A stretch of DNA of 64,000 nt from Ceratodon purpureus (GCA_014871385.1 CM026427.1:5464988-5528987); one strand, 5' to 3'. Shown: positions 36,000-49,315, numbered from the stretch's first letter. The notes: generated by a model not told the origin, from the letters alone. Program-made: numbers and translations.

Positions 36000-36880
36000 A
36001 TGGGTGAGAATCTGGCGTCCATGGCGGCTCAAGTGTTGGATGAGATTCAGCGAGTGTTTAAGTCGGGGGAAGGTGGATCAAGGAATGCGGTGCTAGACCT
36101 GGTGGAGGAAATTGTTTCCGCGAAGGAGCGGCAGATAGTGTTGCATGGAGTGGGGAGGGAGGGCCTCATGATGCGTGCGTTCACGATGCGGTTGTATCAT
36201 TTAGGGTTGAATGCGCATTGTTTGGGAGATATGAGCTGCCCGCCAGTTGGTGAGGGTGACCTGTTCATTGCTAGCGCTGGGCCAGGATCGTTCAGCAGTG
36301 TTGACGCGCTCATCACCACTGCGAGAGATGCAGGTAAGAAGACCTTGATCCTTTTGAGAGACCTGCTTCTCTAGTTGCTACAAAGTGGATGATTGATATT
36401 TTGGCAGACTTTCTCTTGAATGATGGTGCTGCAGTGATCCTCACTCCTTTTATGCAACCAGTGAATATTCGTAATGATGAATCAGGGTACTCCAGGTTCA
36501 TCAATAATCTAGTTGTACTATTCTCTCGACTGGCATTACACAACTTTTTTTTATGTGAATAATCAGTACCGAAAGTTTTGTGCAATGCAGGTGCAAGGGT
36601 GGTGGTAGTGACAGCTCAACCAGGAGGCAAGGCACCTAGTCTTGGACACACAATAGTCCACTTGTCAGCCCAAACCATGGCCGATGACCATGTTGCAAAT
36701 GAACCACGAACAACTGATGATGCATCTGAGGAGAAGTGCAATCAAGAGCAGATTCTTCCAATGGGTAGTGTCTATGAAGGTGCCATGTTTGTACTCTTTG
36801 AGATTGCTGTGTTTCTGCTGCGCAAGCGGTTGGGGGAAACCCTGGAGAGCATGCGAGCTCGCCACACCAACCTTGAATAA
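36000..36880 (+). CDS. SIS-domain sugar isomerase family protein
   Basis: Two exons (36000-36333 and 36591-36880) join after GATGCAG to give 207 residues. The SIS (sugar isomerase) fold binds phosphorylated sugars. The closest known type is the 6-phospho-3-hexuloisomerase-like group, which in plants forms a small family of about 190-210 residues. Visible elements are the SIS core with VLHGVGREGLMMRAFTMRLYHLGLNAHCLGD, the loop GDLFIASAGPGSFSSVDALI, the strand VVVVTAQPG and the C-terminal helix LPMGSVYEGAMFVLFEI. An insertion of about 25 acidic residues between HLSAQTM and ILPMGS is not part of the core fold. No transit peptide is obvious. The true substrate in plants is unknown. Confidence 0.87.
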
Positions 36881-38796
36881 TATGCTCAATCCCGAGACTT
36901 CTTATGCTGGCTGTCCAGGTATCTCTGTATTCTAAGACACTGTTCTCTGTCCAATTTATAATACTATCTCTCTTTCTAAATCAATGTGTGCTTGCTTCGA
37001 ACATGGCCATATTAATGCCCTGTTTTTTGTCGGTGTTTCTAGAGGAGCACAAGGGCAGTAGGTTCAGACTATTTTAGCTTTGCTTGTGCATGTGAACTGA
37101 GAGATAGATGACGATTCTAGCATTCACTTCAAATTTGCCCTTCTCTGAAGTCAAATTCCGCATTGAATTCAGGTGTCTTTGCTATGAATAATCTCATCGT
37201 AGAGACGTTTGAACAAGCCTGCTGTGAAAACGAAGCGCAATAAGAAAGAGATTACAGTTTTTGGCGCAATAATGGATTCACTGTAAATTTTTGAAGTGAC
37301 AGTCATAGAGGACGAAAAAGTGTTGGCAATAGGTACAGATACCTTGCACTGAACTGAAGTAGTTGCATTCAGAAGTGTCCTCATTGAAATTTGTTGTTTC
37401 TCTTGCATTTTAATACTGAATTGAATTGTTAAGTTGGATTTTGCCATGTCAATTCTAATGGATATTTGAGTATCTTCACGCTAGTCTTAAAGGAGTTCTT
37501 TCTATAATGAATAATCCACATGGACGAAGGGAAGGATCATAGAGTTTCCAAACATGAAATACTACAACCTCCAGAGCCCAGGTACTCATCAATCCTCTAC
37601 ATTAATCTACTTCAGATGAAACATCCTGCATTCCGTTCTGAGCAACAGTGCGTACATATCATACCGACAACGGAGCTAATTTGTGTCATTTGAGACGCAA
37701 CAACGGAGCGAAGCCTCGTGAGAATCACCGTCAGACAGCTCGTTGAGTCGTTGAGCACCCTCACGAAACCTCGATGCTCCCTCTGATACGTCTGGTCATC
37801 TTCTATAACAATTTGATCTGAAAACTCTCCAGCTTTACACTCCACCATTAGTGATACATAACATTGTCAAGGAATCCTTTTGAATCATTTGCTGTGACAG
37901 GTCATGATTTATACGATCTGGGATTCCATGTTGAGGAATTGTATCCACTAAATTTCTGGAAACAGCTTAAAAGTAAATGAAGGCCCAATAGACCTGTTGA
38001 GCTGCGTAAAGCATGTGTAATTACTTGATATAAAAAGGTGTTGGCTCCGAAGTTCCAATTTGAACTGGACAACAGGAAAGAAGAAATCTGACAAACATAC
38101 CCTTACAATGTGGAAGGGTGGTGGTTCGACCTGGTGGAAGTTCGGAAGTGCCCACATGTGATGTGGATAAATCCATTCAATTAAAATAATCACGAGTATT
38201 TTTTGAGGAAAAAAAAGTGCAGTAAACAGCACTCTTGAAAATATGACTACCTGAACCTAAACCATATAGGAATGCACAAGATCTGTGAATTAACACTGCC
38301 TAGTCGTGTCCGTCTATGATTGCTGCTACGCTCGAACTTTACTGTACACCTGCGTCCTTCTATATCTCATGGTTTGACTTGAAGCAAAAGTTGCTTTCGC
38401 TGGATATCAAGTTGAAAGATACTAGTGTCAAATCAAATTGATGCAGCAAGCTTAGTCTAACAAATTTTCTTCTTTACACAAGGAGCAGCAATGAGCTTGA
38501 TAAATTTATATGTCGAACTTGAGCAACATGAACTTACTGATAATTTCTATTTCGAAAAAGGTATTTACCTGACGCCTTTGTCTCGTAGACTGTGAACCAC
38601 AACGCAATTAAATCTGTAAAAAATAAAATAAAAACATGAGTATTATGTAAACTACCATTCTTCAATAAGTGCTCTAGTACAAACTTAACCTTGCCCAGCA
38701 ACTTCTGAAGAAAGTGATGCACGAAAGGGACTCAAATATTACCTGGATCAGATACACTGGTAATGAAGGTTGAGTATCCTAGAAGCTTTCAAAAAG
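36881..38796. other. Convergent intergenic region between SIS and TatB-like genes
   Basis: This should carry the 3' untranslated regions of both genes. A 23 bp copy shared with 35405-35427 lies at 37757-37779. The open frames on either strand are short and unrelated to known families. Confidence 0.5.
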
Positions 38797-40699
38797 CTAG
38801 GTTTCCCCCTCCATGAGAAACTTTTGGGACTGAAAGGCCACTTTCCTCTCCACAATCGAAGCAAACACAATATCAGCACCTCCCAAAATCGGTTCTGCAT
38901 TCAACAAGACTCTCCAGCGATTAGACGGTACCCCTCAAAACATGTGAACGAGACAAAGACGTGCTTTACTCTACTTCTGTTAATGAGATTGAGAAGCAGC
39001 ACACTAATTAAACATGCAAAGAATTAAGTACACATGTACCAAGCCGTTATACTGTAAAATGTCTATATTTTAATATGTGTTCGATTTTCCGATAACAATG
39101 CGTGGGTCGAAGGTTCGAGAAAGAAATACCTTTTTTGAGAAGCCCCGCCTCAACTGCAGAGATAGGTAGAACTACAAGCTCTTGACCTGGCGCTCCTCCA
39201 ACTATCCCGGCTGGGTGCTTGGATTCTTGTGACACTTGAATAACGGAAGCAAGGCCAACTGGACTTCCTTCAGCATAAGAAGGAATGACCGAAGCAGTCG
39301 AAATAACAGTTTCTGCTGGCTTATCTTGTTTGGAAGCAGCTTCCAGGCATTGCATCTGCATAACAATCTGCAAACAGAGCTCAAATATTATGAGTTGAAA
39401 CTGTAACAAGACGAAATTTTACAAAATTGTCGACTCATAAAAGTAATTCATATCTCAAGACCACCACATAACATTTGATCGATTCAGTTCCTTCTGCATG
39501 TAATTATCGAATGCCTTTCATAGCACACCCTCAGAGAAATTTCCTAAGAGAGTGAACCTCTTTGACACACAACAAAAATACACGTCCATGCAAAAAATGA
39601 CTAACCTGTGTGGGAGAAACTTGATTCAACACGTCAGATATGGCTTGATTAACTGGTGCACGTTGGCTCAAATCGGGCATATCATCTGCTCCTGCAACAT
39701 CAAACCCAGCACGAAACTATTAGAAGCTGATAGACCTTTGCACATAATAAAGTATTACCAATACAGTGGGCACCTAAAAACAGGGTCGTACCCGACATCT
39801 TAACAACTGTTTGTTATCTTTTGTACATTTCAAAGCTCTCAAAGGAGATACAGAAGGGAAAAAGACTAAGCAGACCTTTTTCGGATGATCGTAAAGGAGC
39901 AGAATGACCAGGCACAGAATTTTCGAACACTTGGCTTGTCATGGGACCAGGATTCATGATAGAGATGCCCGTCCTCATCTCGTGGCGAATGGCTTCAAGC
40001 TGTGCCATCGTTTCCCGCAACTCCTTGTGAACCTGTAAACACCAATTCCAGCCAACTGAATAACATACCATATAACTTGCTACATAGCTGGAGTTCAACG
40101 AAACACATACAAGTAGCCAAAACATCGCACGGCCAAAAACTTCCACAAAAACCACCTACCGAAATTGATTTTCAAGTAACCCTAATTCGACTAAACCCTG
40201 CAGCAAATGCCCTGTTCTTCATTACTTGACACCCAATTCCCCACCTCTGGTATGCACAAGTAGCGCAACATAAAAGGAAATGCAAATAACGAATGATCAC
40301 GAACTGTTGGGGGAGGATCACGCACTGTGTTAATCTCCGACCGCTGCATGATGGGGGCGATGTGGCCGCGAGCATTCTGAATGTAACCAACAGCTTTCCC
40401 TGTCATCCGTCCTGCTGCTCTTCCGATGATCACAATATCCTTCGGCCCTGCATCACGAATCATAACCAACTCTTCCCAATTCAAGAGAAAAACCACAAAA
40501 AAATCCAATGACAGGAGATTCAAAATCCAACTCCAAACCCATGACCTAATACCAGTAATTTGCAAACAATTCTCCAGAAAACGATCACCACCAGATAGGA
40601 AGCGGAGAAAAATGAAAGAAAACCACTAAACTCACCGAAGAGCGCCGCACTGGCGCCAAGAATGAGCGCCACTTCGCCCCATGAGAACCCAAACACCAT
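38797..40699 (-). CDS. TatA/TatB-like translocase subunit, probably mitochondrial
   Basis: Six exons, high to low: 40636-40699, 40326-40447, 39876-40032, 39606-39691, 39130-39367, 38797-38894. They join in frame to 254 residues. The N-terminus MVFGFSWGEVALILGASAALFG is a single membrane helix, followed by the Tat-family hinge GPKD and an amphipathic stretch (IVIIGRAAGRMTGKAVGYIQ). A conserved region follows with HKELRETMAQLEAIRHEMR and MNPGP. The rest is variable and ends FLMEGET. TatB takes part in export of folded proteins with twin-arginine signals. In plants a TatB-like protein of this type works with the mitochondrial TatC, for instance in Rieske protein handling. It lacks a cleavable presequence, as TatA/B-type proteins often do. 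A thylakoid Hcf106 assignment is less likely, as those carry long transit peptides. It is divergent from BAC1. Confidence 0.85.
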
Positions 40700-41768
40700 G
40701 GCGACGTGAGCTCCTACCAAACCACAACAAAACACCCAACTGCAACGCCACCACACACCATCACTCACAAGCACAAAATGGCATCCGCAATGGCATCCGA
40801 GTCGTCACCAAAAATTCCCGAGACACCAACCCACATCGAAGGATGGCTCTGACTTACAGTGCACATACGCACACATGGTTGCCGCAACAGGAATCAGGAA
40901 TGAGCGTGCAAGTATGGAACATGGGACCCACTCAGGATGGATGAGACGAACGAACCTCGAATGCCGTGACGGTCGAGTCTTCAGTTCCGCCGAAAATAGC
41001 TTGCAAACCTTTTGAAAGTGTTGCACGAGCTTCGATGCGCATGAGCGTCAAGTGCAACCCACGGCTCCCAAAACAGACACGCAGCAAGCCAGCCAGCGGA
41101 TCTTTTCTCCTTCCTCTCGCTGCCGTGTTTTGCAGGCGAATCTCAATCTCCAGAACAACTTAACCCACTTGGGTAGTGTGCTTCAGTTGTCTTCAAGGCA
41201 ATTCAAGACACTTCAGGGCATTTCAAGGCATTTCAAGGGACTTGAAGGGACTTGCGGTAATGTGTTTCGGGTTCTGCTTATTCAGGAATCATGTCCTTGA
41301 TGGCAATCTTGAGTTTCTAGACAGTTTGAGGATGTGAAGATGTGCTTAGGATGAGGGAAGTTATGTCAGGTTTTGTTGTCGGTGTGAAGGTGATGTGTGA
41401 GTTGGAGGTTTTTGATGGAGGAGTGAGGAGCTTGGGCAATTGGATATGGTGCAATAATGCAGGTTCATGGATGCACTGGATTGGAGTTTTTGATGGGTAG
41501 TGAGTTGGGTTTGCTTGTGGATTGGTTTGTGATGTGTAGGCGGGAGGTTGAGGACGTTGGTGTTCAGTATGACGGCGTGCCGTGCAGTCTGCCATGTGAG
41601 GGGGAAGACAAGATAAGGTGAGCTCGTGAGGGTACGGATGCCTGGCATTAAATGGTGGAGATCATATTCTGCGGCGTGTTGAGTTCTCGATTGCGGTTTT
41701 TGGTGTTGAAATTCGATCAGCTGCTTGGGTGATGCAACTGACGCTCGTATGATGAATAGGCAGGATTG
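40700..41768. promoter_or_regulatory. Divergent promoter region between TatB-like and BAC1 genes
   Basis: The two start codons are 1069 bp apart on opposite strands, so the promoters must lie here. Both genes have mitochondrial roles, so co-regulation is possible but not shown. A 10 bp tandem repeat (41181-41256) lies in the middle. A CAG just before 41764 could be the acceptor of a BAC1 leader intron. Confidence 0.45.
41181..41256 (+). repeat. 10 bp tandem repeat (TTTCAAGGCA type)
   Basis: Seven to eight consecutive decamers of the pattern (c/t)ttcaagg(c/g)a occur with small changes. The period equals about one helical turn. The repeat lies in the divergent region between two mitochondrial genes. 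Confidence 0.65.
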
Positions 41769-44323
41769 ATGGACGCGACCAAGGACTACCTCGCCGGCCT
41801 CGCGGCTGGTGTGGCGACAGTTCTTATTGGGCACCCCTTTGATACCGTGAAGGTGAGCACTGAAGGCGGGGAATGGTGTTCTTTGATCATAAGACGTTCA
41901 GTACTGAGGCTTGGACATGGAGATCACTATTCATGTGTTGCTGTGAAATTAGAATGGCGCTAGTATTCTTGTTGGATCTTTTCCCACTCTTCTGGGATGT
42001 GCAGTTTTTTTTAGCCTAGTTAATGGTACTGTTATGGTACTTGTGGATTGAATCATTCAATTGTGTTAGAGACAGTGGTTATTTTCCTGTTGCTCGATGA
42101 TTCTGAATCTGATGACGCGCTTGGTTTTGTAGGTGAAGCTGCAAACACAGAACACTGATGCTCATAGCCAGAAGTACCGGAACGCTATTCAGTGCACTTC
42201 TCATATTCTGAAGACTGAGGGGGTACGCAGTAGAGACATTCTCGTAGTCTATTCTAGTGGTTGGATGGGGATGTGTTTTAGGGTGCCGATATTATTCTCA
42301 TCAATTCTCTCTTGTAGCAGCCTTGCATAAGGTGCGTTGTGGTGTGTACACTCTGTTTCATGTGGTGCTTGATTTTTTAAGGATTTTAGTTTCAATGGCA
42401 TTGGGTGCAAGATGAGCTACAAGCTTTTACTCTGCCATACCAGGATGACGGTCCAGGATTGATGTAGTGCACTGTTTCATCAGCCCAAGGGACTTTACAG
42501 AGGCGCTACATCATCGTTTGTGGGTGTTTCAATTGAAAGTGCGGTTCTGTTTGGAGCTTATTCACAAATAAAGGCGAACTTGCAGGTACAACACCGATTG
42601 TGCACCTAAGAATGACTAGGATAGTTGATGGATAACTACGTTCAGAAAAGAGGATGCAAGATTTCCAGCATGAGGAATTTTATTTCTTAGCGTGTGCAAT
42701 GCAAAGCTTGACATGTAATTTCGTCATGTCAAGTGTACTGTATCTTGGGCTTAGGATATGAAAAGCTGAGTTCGTATAACTCGATGATTTTTGGTTCATG
42801 TACTTCTGTATCTTGGTAATTGTATAGATGAGGTCATATTCAGTCGGTATAGATGAGCTCATAGATTCCTCTGTAGCTTGGGATAATATGTGCGGCTTGG
42901 AACGCAGGCCTGATGATGCGGTTGCATGGATGGCATTGTTGATATGGGGTTGGCGTTTATGTTTGCTGAAAGGGAGATGAAGTGCCGACTGGGAAGCCAC
43001 CACTACACGTCGTCGTTCCTGCAGCTGGCCTTGCTGGAGCTGGTGTCGGTTTCATTTTATGCCCCACTGAACTTGTCAAGGTGAATTATTGTACTGCACT
43101 TTCACCTTGTTGTACAATACCAGATCCTTTTTGTCACAACTCACTGACATACTTGTTATTGTGGTGATGTTGTAATATGTGCAGTGCCGGCTTCAAGTCC
43201 AGGCGAAAGATATAACGCATGCAGCCGAGCAAACTCTCTATGCGGGACCACTAGATTGCGTTCGTAAAATTCTGAAAAATGAAGGGGTGAGCACTTGATC
43301 TCCTATTATGCTTCTTCTTGGAGTGCAATTATCTGTTAGCTATGATTCCAAAGCCATGTGAATTGGCCTCTTCAGGGCGGCCTTTGTTGTCACTAATGAC
43401 GAATCTGTCTTCGACTTGCAACAGAGTAGTTGTTTTGGATGGAATAGTAATCTCAAGCCAATCGTATCGTCTTATTTTGGATTAAATGATGATCAGATCA
43501 ATGGGCTGTTTCGAGGAGGAACAGCCACGATTATGCGGGAGACGTGTGGAAACATGCTGTTTTTTACCACTTATGAGACAACACGTTACCACTTATTCAC
43601 ATACTTTGGCCTTGATCCGAACCGTGCCAAAGCATCTCAAACAAATGAGGCTGTTCCTACTCAATCCATAGTGGCCAACACATTGTTGGAGACAGGAATT
43701 GGCGTCGTCACTGGTGGCTTAGCAGGTGTTGCGGTGAGTGTGGTGTTCATTTATCTCGAGAAATTATATTTCTTTTTTTCTCTGCGTTCAGTATGCCTAT
43801 ACACAATGACCATAGCTCGATATTATTTATCTAAATGATGTGTTGATATGAGTGATCTGTCGTACCGTCCTCTTCTGTACTCTACTTTCCTTTCCTTTCC
43901 TTTCCTTTCCTGGTTGTTTTAGAATTAATCCTCCCGCGAAGGAAACTGTTTTCTTACAAGCAGTGAAACGGCTTGCTCTGCAGTTTTGGTCAGGAGTCCT
44001 ACCATTCGATGTCGCAAAAACAAGAATACAGACGGCTAGGAATTTGAGTACCAGTCGGAATCCTCTGTATCACCTTCGACTTGTAAGTTTCAGTGACTCG
44101 CAATCAATCTGAATTAAATTCCTTCCGTTTTCAAATAGGATCTCCACAGTACACTGGACTGTAGTTCTAATTCCGGCATTGGGCTGTGCAGATTCACAAG
44201 CAGGCTGGCATCCGAGGTCTATACGCAGGAATTGGTCCTACTCTGACGCGGGCTTTCCCAGCCAATGCAGCAGCAATTGTTGCTTGGGAACTGACTGCTC
44301 GTATGCTTCATATGTCACATTAA
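41769..44323 (+). CDS. BAC1: Mitochondrial basic amino acid carrier BAC1
   Basis: Eight exons (41769-41852, 42133-42222, 42484-42585, 42973-43080, 43185-43286, 43497-43733, 43984-44082, 44192-44323) join in frame to 317 residues. BAC1 is an inner-membrane carrier of arginine, ornithine and related basic amino acids, important for mitochondrial arginine breakdown. The three repeats of the mitochondrial carrier family are seen by their PxDxxK-type motifs: PFDTVK (23-28), PTELVK (about 123-128) and PFDVAK (about 247-252). Blocks such as GLYRGATSSFVG, LCPTELVKCRLQ, CGNMLFFTTYE and AFPANAAAIVAWE fit plant BAC1 better than BOU or other carriers. Start ATG 41769 precedes DATKDYLAG; a TTG just upstream is not used. 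Intron 6 contains a TTTCC microsatellite near 43888-43912. Confidence 0.93.
43888..43912 (+). repeat. TTTCC pentamer microsatellite
   Basis: About five copies of TTTCC lie in a BAC1 intron. It looks like an ordinary polymorphic microsatellite. Confidence 0.8.
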
Positions 44324-45144
44324 TCTCTCATCCGTAGTTGAGAATGACCACCGTTTTCCTCTCTATCTCTCCTCTTAGCTTCACATCAAGAACAATGCAT
44401 ACATGATCACTGCAACCGGCACGGTCACCACAACGTGACATGAGCGTGGAATGTGATCCTCTTCCGAAATCCAACTGTAGCTGCATTAGTCCTGGACTAG
44501 AACTATAACTCATCCCAAAACCTCACCGAAATTCTTAGCAAGTCACTCATCTTCCCTTTTTTTTCTAGTTGTGATGGTCACATTCAACCCATGTAAAACA
44601 CTTCAACTGAAGCACTTCGTTGCTTTCAGACCACATTCGAACACAACCAATTTCCAGAAACGACATTTCACATCTTCTTCTCCTACTCACTTATCCCTTT
44701 CCACAAAAACCGTCAGAATCAACCCTCTCTTCGACCTCCTCAAACTCCACTTCCAAAAATTACAATCTCATCCTCAGACCACACTAAAAAAATCTAGAAA
44801 AATCATAGATTAAGAGCAAAACGTCCTCTCCATCGGCCACGATGACTGCATGTAAAACTCTCAGCAGGTGGCCAGAGATTCAGCAAACGCATGAGTCACT
44901 CCCATTGCGATGATTCACTCACCTAGATGGAGATCGAAGCCATGAGCATGAAGAGCTGATCGGTGCAGATTCGGGAGCAGACTGCACAGACTCACATGAT
45001 CTGGAGAAGAGCAGATGGTGTGTCGTTGCAACGCCAGGCTGAGAGATTTGGAGAAGAGCAACATATCCCGAGCTGGGGTCTCGTTCCCACTGCGAGGAGC
45101 AGGGCAGAGCCGGCAGACAGGGAAGTTGGGAGCCACCAAAGGCA
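44324..45144. other. Intergenic region between BAC1 and the hydrolase gene
   Basis: BAC1 3' flank and likely promoter of the downstream gene. No gene with family support is present. Confidence 0.5.
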
Positions 45145-47939
45145 ATGCATGCTGTGGGAGTGAGCAGTTTTGGAGCTCGCATCATCGCCAGGAGGAGGAG
45201 TGGCATCAGTTCCATCAGCGGGAGCCAGGCTATGGCGGTGCTCAGAATGATGTCACTCGTGCACAGCCGCAGTCTGCCTCCAACCCATCTCTCGGCCGAG
45301 AGCTTCAATGGCAGGAACCGAATTGTGGGTGCACAGCGCCTTTGGCCCACAGTGTGCACCACCAGGTCGTGGAGCTCGCAGATACGCGCTGACGCCGGAG
45401 TCGCTGCTGTGGATGCAACCAAGGTAGGACTTGGGAGTGTTTGGAGGGATTTGTGGAATGTGTGACGGCAAGGATTGTAGGTCACTTTGTTGGTGAATTC
45501 AGTAGGTTTTTGTTCCGCTTTAGTTTGAGGTGATGAGATGGTTTGTTTTTCTTTTGTGTGTTTGTGCAGAAAGCTGCCCAGTCGGGTGCGTTCGTGGATG
45601 GATTGCTAGGGGTTGAGAGCGAGGCTGGGCGGCGTCTGACTTCCTCGCAGATTATTTTTCTGGGGACGGGGACCAGCGAAGGCATTCCTCGAGTTAGCTG
45701 CCTCACAAATCCGGAGAAATCTTGCGCTGTAAGTTTGTTCGGATTTCTGTGCAGGGGATGGGTTAAGAGCAGTAGGTTGAATGGAAATTTTTGCTGGAAG
45801 TGATTGAGGGATTCTATTATCCGTGAGCTCAACACTGAATTGTTGGTTTGGATATCTTCTTCATATCGTGCATTGTGTTTAGGTCTTTGAGTAGTCCAAT
45901 TATATGGCTGAAGTTAATTTTCTGTTGATTGGTTTTCCTGCACAGGTGTGCCTGGCTGCAGCGCAGCTGGGGAACAAAAACAGGCGACGCAATACGAGTG
46001 TAATAGTGCGCTACTTGGCCCCTGATGGGCGTCTGCTCAACATCCTCATAGATGCTGGCAAGTACGACTCCACCTTCCTTAGTCCTCATCCTTTGTCCTC
46101 ATCTTTGGGAGTTCTGGAGTGCGAGCCAGCCCGCAACTTTGCTTTGGGATGTAGGGTTTAGGTTTACTTTTGATTTCTTGCAATGTTGGCGGCCATTGAC
46201 ATGTGACCATTATTTGGTTTGCCAGATTCTTCTATCACAGCGCACTACAATGGTTTCCGTATTATGGGTAAGATTCCCTTCATGATATCAATATTTGTAC
46301 ATTTTGGCTGAACAACGTTATTTACTTGCGTTTTTTGTGTCTTTGAAATGCTGCTTATAATTTCATAAATTTGTGTACTGAGGTATACAATTCATCAACC
46401 GTCTGCAGGATAAGAAACCTGGACGCAGTGATTATCACTCATGCTCATGCCGATGCCAACGGTGGTAAGTCATATGAAGCTCTTACAGGCACAAGGGATT
46501 GTGACATCACCTCTGAATATGGTTGTCGGTGATTGAGTTGTATCGGCACAGTATGGCAGAGGAGTGATTGAGCACTGTGAAGTTAGCATGCCCTTTCTCT
46601 CAAAGTTTCGATTGTTTGATTTTGTTGTAGGGTTGGACGATTTGCGAGACTGGACCAATAATGTGCAGCCTCATATACCAATCTATGTTGGCCTTCGTGA
46701 CTTGACGGTGGGCTTTTAGTCTAGCTCTTCAATTCTTCCGTGCTCCATATCTGCCTGCACCTGTGGGTCGCAACTTTTGATTTACGTTGAGGGTTTCTGC
46801 TTAGGTAAGAAAAATGGTGCAGCAATTTCTGATGGAGACAATGGTGCTTTGTGAAGGTAATGGCCAAATCGCACTACTACTTGGTGGACACAAGCGTCGT
46901 CATGAAGGGAACTGCCGTAACGAAACTACAGTTCATTCCAATGTCTGAGGAGCCCTTCGAAGTGCATGGCCTTAAGGTAAAGGTCTTTTAATGAAATTCC
47001 TGTCACTTATTTTCAATTTTAAAGACTTGTAAAATGTTTGTAGAATTTCCTCTTTGGCAAGGACGTGTTGCTTACACCAGGCGTCTGGGTGGATCAGGTC
47101 ACTCCATTGCCCGTGTGGCATGGTCCAGGCTATCGGTCTCTGGGATTTCGAGTTGGTGACGTTTGTTACATCAGGTACATCATCTTTCTTAGTTAATGTC
47201 TCTTAACCATGTTTTTGATATCCTACCGTTCTATTACTTGGTGCTAAGGCCATAAATTTACCGTGCAGTGATGCAAGCGAGATTCCAGCTGAGACGTATC
47301 CACTTTTGGAAAATTGCGATCTTCTCATTCTGGTACTATATACATTCTTCGCCGGCCTGACCCTTAATGACAGTGCATTAACATGTATTGAGTTAAAAGA
47401 TTTCCAGAAATATGTCTACTGTGATTGGTTATTGCGACTTTCATTACGGTTCTATTTTTCACATTTGTTTTTTTTTGCAGGATGCATTAAGACCAGACAG
47501 ATCAAGTGCAACACATTTTGGAATGCCTGCGGTGAGTTCACTGAAGCTTGATGTTGTGTCCATACTGGCTGTCCAAAGCTTCTGATCATATGTTTTTAAT
47601 TTGATGTTGAGGATTATTGGGTGTTTAACATCATATCTTTGTTTTTGGCAGGCTCTGGATGAAGTAAGGAAAATTCGACCAAAACGAACACTCTTTACAG
47701 GTATATGCATGTCATGGATTCCATGTTCCTTTGCCAAACAGTTCTTCATGGGGTGTCTTTTGTTGCAATATTTAATGAAGTATTTAATGGCAGCGCTTTG
47801 TGAAATGACGGAAATGACAGGAATGATGCACACAATGGATCACGACAAGATCAACGCAGAACTTGCAAAACTACTCGACAGTGAAGGTCTGGATGTCCAG
47901 CTAAGTTTCGATGGTATGCAAATTCCAATCGACCTGTAG
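45145..47939 (+). CDS. Metallo-beta-lactamase-fold hydrolase (PhnP-like family)
   Basis: Twelve exons (45145-45423, 45570-45728, 45946-46061, 46226-46267, 46409-46464, 46631-46707, 46857-46976, 47098-47174, 47269-47332, 47481-47531, 47652-47700, 47821-47939) join in frame to 402 residues. The first about 100 residues are Ser/Arg-rich and may be an organelle-targeting peptide. The core begins IIFLGTGTSEGIPRVSCL and carries the metal motif HAHAD (His210, His212, Asp214), then VWHG, the DVCYISDASEIP region and MMHTMDH near the end. These fit the PhnP-like branch, known in bacteria as cyclic ribose-phosphate phosphodiesterases. After HAHAD comes Ala where the classic motif has His, as in other plant members I recall. 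The plant substrate is unknown. At exon 8 a second in-frame acceptor at about 47044 would add 18 residues. Confidence 0.88.
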
Positions 47940-49315
47940 CAGCAACATGACAGCAACATGCAACCCTCTGATCACTGCAACATTGGAGCATAGCCACGTT
48001 TCGAGCACATTTTCTACTTGACAAGCGAGAGAGAGAGCCCATTCTAGCTCGTGCTGGTGATGAACATCTGTAAATGCTCAGTTGAAAGTCAATTGTTTCG
48101 ACCTCTGTAAGTGTAGCGCTTTAGCCACCCTGAGAAAGATGCTAAGTAGAATTTGAACCTGTAGACACCCATTCTTCCCTTCGAAACCACATTCTTTGAC
48201 ACCTAGAGTTGTAACGTAGATTTGAGCAACAACACCCGAAGGGACTGCCGCTAGCAATGCTCTAGTTCATGCTACAGTTCCTTGACGTAGTTGTATTATT
48301 CTCCGGGACCACAACGATGGGGAATCTCCCAGAGCTGTTGAATATTCACGCAATTGTCCCTCTTCATTAAGCAAATGGATTTCCCTCAAAGCAGTCTAAA
48401 GTCTCGTGTGCCTCTCAAGATGTATACCACCGTCTGCGTTGTGAGCTTGTGGACTCTGCTACAGGGATGTCAAAGCGCAAAGAGAACAGTAAAAACTGCC
48501 CAGATGGGAAGATAGGATAGGGTCTTGACTCTGCATGCCGGACGACCCCACCCTGAGGCCGGCACCGGAACTATTATTAGAGAAGCGTGACGATTGCCAC
48601 CAAAGCTCCACAAAATGGGAGTCTCGGAGATAGACACGACACAGATTCACCATGAGGGGACCATGAGTCGGCAGTGCAGCTCCTCCTTCCTTTCAGCTCA
48701 TGAGTCATTCGTGAGTCCAAATTTGCAAGAGTATTGACACTGGTGGCTGCCTGTCTTACTGCCACGAGTTGGGAATTCGAAAATAACTTCACTGCCATGT
48801 TTGGCCATGGAGTGAAGCAAGTTGAAATCTTCAAGCAGGGATCCGGTGTAAGAGCTGAACATCCAACCCATCTGCTGGTGGTGAGAGGGAAACATTCGTG
48901 ACTCGGTTGCGTGTGAGGATTTCTTTTGAAAGCTCCGGGACCTGGTCACCTTGAATCTCCAGTCCTTGAGCTAAAGTGGGAGGTGGATAGACAAAGTCTT
49001 TAGAGCAATTGGGCGACAGGAGAAGAGATCATCTCGCAGGTTGGTTGGACCCACTGGAGAGATATGTAGAGGCGTGACGGGGCTGGTGAAAGGCACTAGA
49101 TTCTTTGGGTGAATTGTTGTTGGACTGCACTTAGGGTTAGCTTTCAAGTAGAGCAGCCAAGTTTTGGGAGACGAGAAGCGATCGCAATGGACAAGGATGA
49201 GGGACAGCGCGCTCGTTCAGGATGGGAATTTTAAGCTCGGACTTGAGGCATTTTGTTTGTTTGGGAAGGACTGACATTTGGGATTGGGTTGAATTTGAGT
49301 TTGAGTAGCTGAGCG
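47940..49315. other. Intergenic region upstream of the F-box gene
   Basis: No supported gene. It covers the hydrolase 3' flank and the F-box promoter and leader. Confidence 0.5.
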
